A stretch of 64,000 nt of DNA from Nereocystis luetkeana. Its lineage: Eukaryota; Sar; Phaeophyceae; Laminariales; Laminariaceae. Below, one piece after another: positions 58,280 through 64,000 of the stretch. The notes beneath the pieces were generated by a model. The model made no database searches, had not been told where the DNA came from, and saw nothing but the letters and a program-made list of their open reading frames with translations. Where the stretch lies: positions 1,302,001 through 1,366,000 of the forward strand of contig JARUPZ010000020.1 of the NCBI GenBank assembly GCA_031213475.1, read 5' to 3'. A program made the position numbers and the translations under genes. The first letter of the stretch is position 1, and every line of letters starts with the position of its first letter.

Positions 58280-60807
58280 GATAGGAATCTATCACTCTCA
58301 GGGTGTCTTGGGTGGGCGGAGGAAACCCTCAAGCGCCACGTGCGGAACAGCAGCGGTGATGCAGTTATCGAGGTCTCGAGCGTATCCTCCGTTTTTTTGC
58401 TCGTGTGCTCGGTTTTCGTGATTGTTGGCCGATCGAGCAGATCGAAAAATTGGGATTGCGGCCGCCATGATTACTTTTGAGGCACCACCGCCGGGGTACG
58501 ATGTGCTATGGTGTGTGGGCGGGGGCGTGGGCGCGGCTATTGCTCGAGTCACCTCTCGTTGAGGTTCGCGTTTTATCGGCTCGATCGTGGTCACCGAAGC
58601 GGCCAAAAATCGCCCCAGACTCCACCGCGGGTGTTGATCCACCATGAACATGCTACACACCAAGACCGAGGAAGTCCCAAATTTCGAATTGAAATTAAAA
58701 AAATCACACGAAAAAAGTCCCAAAAGACTTTTAACTCAAATCAAATTTTTCTGATTGGCCTACTTGGTCGTTCACTCTTCTTCGGCCAAACAGATGCAAA
58801 TTAAATTAGAAGAAAAACAAGAAAATCGAATTGAAAAAAGTATAAGTCCCCGTTAAGATGGGTCCAGGCAGAACAACTTCTCCAAAGGGGGCACCTGTTT
58901 TTCTCCAATATTTATAGAATTGACACGTGAAACAAAGTGCTCCAGAATCGCGCGGCCGAGATGGATCCAAACCGATTTTTTAAAAAAGTTGGCCATTTTT
59001 TTCGTTTTCTTTGGGAAAATATTCCCCGAAATTGCCCTGGAACGTAAGGAGTAAAAAAAAGTGATCCGAATCGAAATAAAATTTAGAGAACACGTCCACC
59101 GCATACCTGGTTGTCGAGAAGACACATGTATATAAATGTATACAGGAGTAGGTAAAATAGCATAAACATACTTACGTTTCTCCTTTTCTTCAAATCACTT
59201 GGTTATAAGAACCTGCCTCACGCTCAGCGAGTCTACCACGATTTTTTGTCGCTTCTACGATCTTTGCTTCCTTCGCGTTCTTGGCTTTCTTTGCGTGCTT
59301 GCTCCTCGTGCCACACCTATTTTCCCGGAACAATAGAAAAAAATCTCGGAAAAGAAAAAGTCGATTTTGTTTATTCAGCGGTTTGGCAGGCTCTATTTCG
59401 CTTTTTTTCACCGGCTCGTTGAAATTTATTTTGCAGTTCCAGTTTTTTCCCTTTTTTCTTATTTCGTTTCGTGTGCGTGTGTTTAGTCGGAGCACGGCAA
59501 CGCGGGCGAGCCCGGCGCCGTCGCGGGTGCCGGTGGATGCTGGCGGGCAGAGGGGGGGTTGCAAGGAGCGCGGTCGCCTTTTTCGTGGCTAGAAGTCGTG
59601 TGTGCCTCGAGACACAAGAGAACCATGAATGAGCTCTGCCTGGCCTCCATCTGAAAAATTAGACTGAGTATGTACGAGTCCCTAAGGGTCGTTCGTAGGG
59701 CTGTGAGTTGGCTGACTAATAGTTGCCAGCTAGTTATCAGCTGGCTAGGTATTATAGTTTGTTGCGGCGGTGCCAACTATCCTGCTATTTTTCACAGTTG
59801 AGGTTTCTTGCTTGTAGGAAGGCTTGTTTGGTACGGGGTACATATTTCCCGGCGACTCCAAGAAGTACTACCACGCTGCGAGCACACAGAGAGGTGTTCT
59901 GCAACTCATGGCGCATCAACCCATCGCCATCGACTGTGCCGGTGCCGATGGTGGCAGGGCCGAAGGTGCCGGCAGCACTGAGCCTGGCTTGTCAACATAC
60001 CAAAGCATTACGTCTCTCTCGTTAGCACGTTCAGTGTCCAGTGGGTGATGAGCACCTCTGGCTTCGGTGTTTGAGCGATGTGCTCGCCCTGAGCTGCGTA
60101 TCTATTCAGCGGAGACCTTAAAGCTCAGAACTAAAACCTCGTAGAGCACAGATTCGTTTTGTGTGTTCGTTGGTAGCTCATCCAATGCCACGGAGGGTAT
60201 GGCATAGTATTTGCTAGCTCAACTATGAACCGTTCTTGAATCGCTGCATCACTAGCGGTGAAAATCTATAAAATCTATTCTCCTGTCATTGAAGAGGGTC
60301 CAATCTGTTTTCTATGTTACTTTTTAGTGTTATTTTGCTGGTGGTGTGCTACTGCGTGCCGCACGAGTATTCACGTATTTACCGTCACAACAAATTGTAA
60401 CACCAGTAAGAGACCTCCAAACGGGAACGGCGTGTCCATGTTTCTGGTGCATCCCTATAAAGGCCCGTCTTAACGAGAAATATGTTTCATGATAATCGAA
60501 TAGGAACAAATGCATTTGATTTGATTGGAATATAACAAATATGCCTTTGGGCCCTATCGACGAATAGCGTATTTTTGAAAAAAACTAATAACGCACAAGG
60601 GTCAACACCAGAGGACAACCAACAAGGCGAGCGACGGCCCGTGTCCTCCCCGGGGCGCCGCGGTCAGTGGCCAACTGTACTGGCCGGCACCGCCGAAGAG
60701 GCTATCGCTCTTGGAACATCTTGGGTGGCTGGCGCAGCCCCGAAGCCCCACGCAGGCAGTAGCGACGGGGATGCAGCGATCGAACTTCTGAGCGAAGTCG
60801 TGACCTG
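58280..60807 (+). CDS. Candidate gene of unknown function: three exons in consistent phase
   Basis: Exons 58280-58372 (DRNLSLSGCLGWAEETLKRH...), 59818-59965 (EGLFGTGYIFPGDSKKYYHA...QLMAHQPIAIDC) and 60600-60807 (...PTVLAGTAEEAIALGTSWVAG...AIELLSEVV). Acceptors are GTGCAG, TTGTAG and CACAAG; donors are GAG|GTCTCG, AAG|GTGCCG and CTG|GTAGGT. Phases 0, 1 and 2 match across the joins, giving about 149 residues in an open frame with good codon composition. I do not recognise the family and see no catalytic motif. The two introns carry dispersed repeats, including repeat C copy 3. It may continue from 56383-56491 and past 60807, or be a gene relic. Chance in-phase joining is possible. Confidence 0.4.
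59465..59705 (-). repeat. Dispersed repeat C, copy 3
   Basis: Inverted relative to the copies at 41230 and 41925; shares GCGACCGCGCTCCTTGCAA, GCGACGGCGCCGGGCTC and CGAACGACCC. Confidence 0.8.
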
Positions 60808-61649
60808 GTAGGTGCTCGTGTGGTTTGCGAGGCAAAGAGGGATGAAAAACTGGGTTTGCGACGGCCTTGAAAATTTCTGAGGCGCCGCGGATGGTCTACT
60901 CTGTGCTAGGGGCCGTCGGACCTCGCGCTGCGGCTGCTCCGGTGGCCCTGTCTCTCGGGAATGGTGGATCTCACCTGTGAAGCAGTCGGCTACACGGCTC
61001 AAGTTTGCGTGGATTGCTTCGGTTTCAGGAACATGCCACGTCGAGTTGGACAACCTCCCCAAATCGAAAAGCACGAAGAGCAAAAAAAGTCCCAAAAGAC
61101 TCCTTGTCGAGTTCGTTTTTTTGTTTGTTTTATCCGAATCAAGTGTCAAAATTGATTCACTTTTCGACCAATCAGATGCAAATGAAAAAAAAAAAAAGAT
61201 TGACGGAGTATCATCATAAAAAAAATCTCGTTGAGATGGGCCCTGAAGTCTGATAAACAAGACGAACTCAAAAATTACCTGTTTCGCGGTCAAAACCAGA
61301 GATAAACCTGGCCTATTATCATACTTTTTGAGTGCAAAATTAAGCCCAATAATAGCGTATTTTTCACCTCCAGCGGCGGGCCCTCCGGGGGCGCTTCCAG
61401 CGGGCCCCCCTCGGCCGTTTTTTTTTTTTGGCTCGCTACGCTCGCCGGACTTCACTCGACTAGTTGGCTGGCTAGCGCCAGGCAATGAGTCAACTAAAGT
61501 CAGTTAGTGGCTTCGCCAGCCAACTATAACTACGCGAGAACTCCGGCCAACTCACAGCTTTAGTCGTTCGGGATTGCCAGCTAAGATTCAAGCTCTGCTT
61601 ATTTTTGCGAACCAAGCTGAACTATACATAGAGACGTACGCCGTCTGAG
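60808..61649. other. Repeat-derived interval
   Basis: It shares GTCCCAAAAGACT and CAGATGCAAAT with 58600-58800 and a GC-rich block with 53103-53212. A 273-codon minus-strand frame spans it but reads repeats and a T/A-rich tract; not called. Confidence 0.5.
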
Positions 61650-62185
61650 GACCGATATGGTCGAGCTGGCGAACGAGGGTCACGGTGAGCACCGGGCTTC
61701 ACGCGGGGCGGGCGACGGGGATCACGGTGACAGAGAGGGAGGAAAGCTTTACCCGGACCGAATCGGTGGCGAGGTGGTCGCGAGAGGGGCGGGCGGCGTA
61801 CGAGGCTGAGAGAGAAGCTCTGCTGTACATTTTTTTTCTTGTTTGACTGGTGCAGGGTGTTCCAGGGGCAGACAATTATTACATGAGAAGGAATGGGGAT
61901 TTTTCTTCTTTCCGAAGTTTTCGGTTTCATTTTCATCGTTTTTGCGGTGCTGCTGCTGTGCTGTGCTGTGCTTTCTCGTTCGTACATATCAGGTACATAC
62001 AGCATATCAAAGGAAGAAAATAAGTACCATACCTGGGGTGTGTATGCACGTACGGCATGTGACTCTTGGCATTATCAAGTCGCCAATTTGCATCTACAAC
62101 AATCACGAAAACTATATATTCAATCATCGACCTTCTGTCCGCTTCGCGTAATTTGATGTACTTTTCCTTCCTGAGCGAGCGTAGC
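61650..62185 (-). repeat. Dispersed repeat D, minus copy
   Basis: Inverted counterpart of 40495-41140: GAGGAAAGCTTTACCCGGACCGAATCGGTGG, GGCGTACGAGGCTGAGAGAGAAGCTCTGC, AATTTGATGTACTTTTCCTTCCTGAGCGAGCGTAGCGGGCG. Confidence 0.75.
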
Positions 62186-63339
62186 GGGCGGCGCCTTGTA
62201 TTATATTCACAATGATACATGTATCCATACACGATAATATACATAGTGATACAAGGTTCCCCTTCGGGATGTAGGTAACGTGAAATACCGGGGGCGTCTC
62301 CAGGCGAAAAGGGAGTTAAAGGTGACACCCGTATACGTAGCTGTTCTTGTCGGAAACGGGAGCCATGGGTTAGCGTATTGCTCGAAGGAAAGAGTAATAT
62401 GGTAGTCGGCAGGAACTGAGTATTACTCTTTCGATGGTAAATACCACAGTACTACATGCACACGGTACCATGGGTTGGCAACTACCAGTATGCTGTTACT
62501 ATACCCCACCACCACCACTACAACGCAGATGAGTCCAGGTAGAAGCAGCATGCACTCTACAAAATACTACCTGGTACATTACTACTTCGACTATTTAATA
62601 CCAACTATACTATTAATACTAGGTACTACTGCTAGCACCAATTACAGCAAGCAGGGCGTCATTTGATTGCTCGCACATGCTCCGATATAGAGCAACCATC
62701 CACCGTACAGCGCGGGTCTACCACACGTGCATGTTGCTGCTGCCTGCTGTTGATGCTGTAGTTAGCTGGGGGTTACCACGCTGTGTGCGCTGCTGGTGTT
62801 GATGTCTGTTGCCGGAGTCGCATTGCTGTGTGGAATAGCGCGAACGTGTTGTACGATAACACGATCATGCACAGCGTCAGAGAGAGAGGTGGTGTGTTGT
62901 TGCGGGATGACCGATCTCAGGCTCAGATAAAAGCAACTAGCCACAGCAGTACAGTGGAGACCCGCCCGCTGTGCTGCTGCTGCAGGACGGCAGGGTTGTA
63001 GTGTTGTAGGCAGCTGGGGGTAAGCACGCTCTCTGCTTTGCTGCTGTATTGTTTGTTGTCTGTGCTGTGTTCAAACGCAAAATGACGGTACCGGTACGTA
63101 CTTGCGACACTCATGAGAGGGCAAAAATATGACGATATTTCTCCGGTACGTACGTACAAAATTAGGCCTGAAACCAGGGAACTCGTCTTATCGATTCCCG
63201 CTGGAAAAAAGTTTGAGCGCCCGCCACGCGCTCCAGAGCACGGATCGCGCCCGGACCTCGACCAATGTGTCCGGCCGGACTTCCGGTGTCGACCACTTGG
63301 CGTTTTGCCAAAAAGTGTTCGTAGGTGACCTGGACGACC

Positions 63340-63410
63340 GCCAAAGGTGAAGGTGTTACCTACTGAGCTATGGGGGTAAATGATCGATCGATTACCCAGC
63401 CCAGGGTAAT
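63340..63410 (-). repeat. tRNA-like dispersed repeat, minus copy
   Basis: GGTGTTACCTACTGAGCTAT...GATCGATCGATTACCCAGCCCAGG; the inverse of 38335-38440. Confidence 0.65.
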
Positions 63411-63414
63411 CCTT

Positions 63415-63506
63415 AACCCCTTTAGAACCGCAGTCCCGTTTTGGGGATAAACTACTTGAAATTAAAGTAGTTTGTCCCCAAAACGGAATTGCGGTTCTAA
63501 AAGGGT
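63415..63506. mobile_element. Near-perfect palindromic element
   Basis: Arms of about 43 bp: ACCCCTTTAGAACCGCAGTC at the left, mirrored by GGTTCTAAAAGGGT at the right, with GGGGATAAACTACTTGAA / TTAAAGTAGTTTGTCCCC in the centre. It directly follows the tRNA-like repeat. Confidence 0.8.
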
Positions 63507-63714
63507 CAACATATGGAGAAAAAGTACAATTTTTTAGCAAACATAACTCTTACTGGTACACATTACTACTCTACGGACCATAACTGCTACATGCGCACAA
63601 TACAGCAGTACACGCCCCGCATTATACGTACATAACCAAAGCGAGGTAACGCCCTTGAGGCATGCGATATACGCCTCTCGACTTCACTGAAAACCCTGTT
63701 GAACAGCCATTCAC

Positions 63715-63742
63715 CCATCCATCCATCCATCCATCCATCCAT
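63715..63742. repeat. (ATCC)n microsatellite
   Basis: Perfect ATCC run of about seven units. Confidence 0.9.
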
Positions 63743-64000
63743 GCTTGAGGGTTGCAGGTGTTACTGCCAACATCGCTATTGCCAATACCGTCGCGAGCCC
63801 TGGAGCTAGCGCCAGCCGTGCTCTACCGTTTGTTGCTGGCGTACCGCCTCAAAGTTCCTGAGTCAAAGTTCCTGAGAAAAAACCAGTGAGCGACCACGGG
63901 AGAATCTCGGACGCCAAAGGTGACAATTTGATGTACCACATACCGCAAAGAGAGTTGACTTCGCACAGGGTAGGGTGCGATCGTTTTCCAGCGCCATTGA

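Noticed and set aside
60664..61485. 273-codon frame on the minus strand, the longest in the window
   Set aside because: It crosses dispersed repeats, a poly-T/A tract and the antisense of a candidate exon. Its composition is low-complexity (Phe runs, Gly/Pro-rich end) and no domain is visible.

Overview
This is a eukaryotic nuclear window with long spliced genes, introns of 0.2-4.9 kb, dense short repeats and no operon structure. The two recognisable genes fit a stramenopile, most likely a brown alga. One is a plant-type phosphomannomutase-like enzyme, which would feed GDP-mannose and so alginate or fucoidan synthesis. The other is a secreted beta-1,3-glucan-type glycosidase, where laminarin or callose would be the substrate. 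The taxon is inferred from gene type and intron style; no marker gene proves it. Most long open frames here are chance readings of introns and repeats.

Layout. (1) 169-7097, + strand: phosphomannomutase/phosphoglucomutase-like gene. The N-terminus lies before the window and at least nine exons can be placed. (2) 7098-11224: intergenic, with a ~107-bp MITE and a complete tRNA-derived SINE (SINE1, minus strand). (3) 11225-30682, + strand: a complete 16-exon gene that splices in frame into a 752-residue secreted protein. It runs signal peptide, PAN/Apple-like cysteine module, GH128 glycosidase, then a TOS1-type module (DUF2403 + DUF2401). Its introns carry GGGTC-rich arrays, foldback and TIR elements, a second MITE copy and a miniature LTR element (TRIM). 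(4) 30683-56382: gene-poor repeat territory with two SINE families, a Mutator-like foldback element with 9-bp target duplication, several dispersed 0.1-0.6 kb repeats, microsatellites and a probable decayed copia fragment. (5) About 56383-60807, + strand: a few exon-like blocks, three of which join in consistent phase. This is a possible third gene of unknown function. (6) 60808-64000: more dispersed repeats and a palindromic element.

Two genome-scale signals recur across all non-coding parts: very frequent short words (TACCAGGTA/TACCTGGTA, TACAGCAGTA/TACTGCTGTA and CTATTAATAG-like), and a shared body sequence between two SINE families with different tRNA-like heads. The main biological finding is the GH128 + TOS1 fusion, which puts two glucan-active modules, usually discussed separately and mainly in fungi, on one secreted protein.
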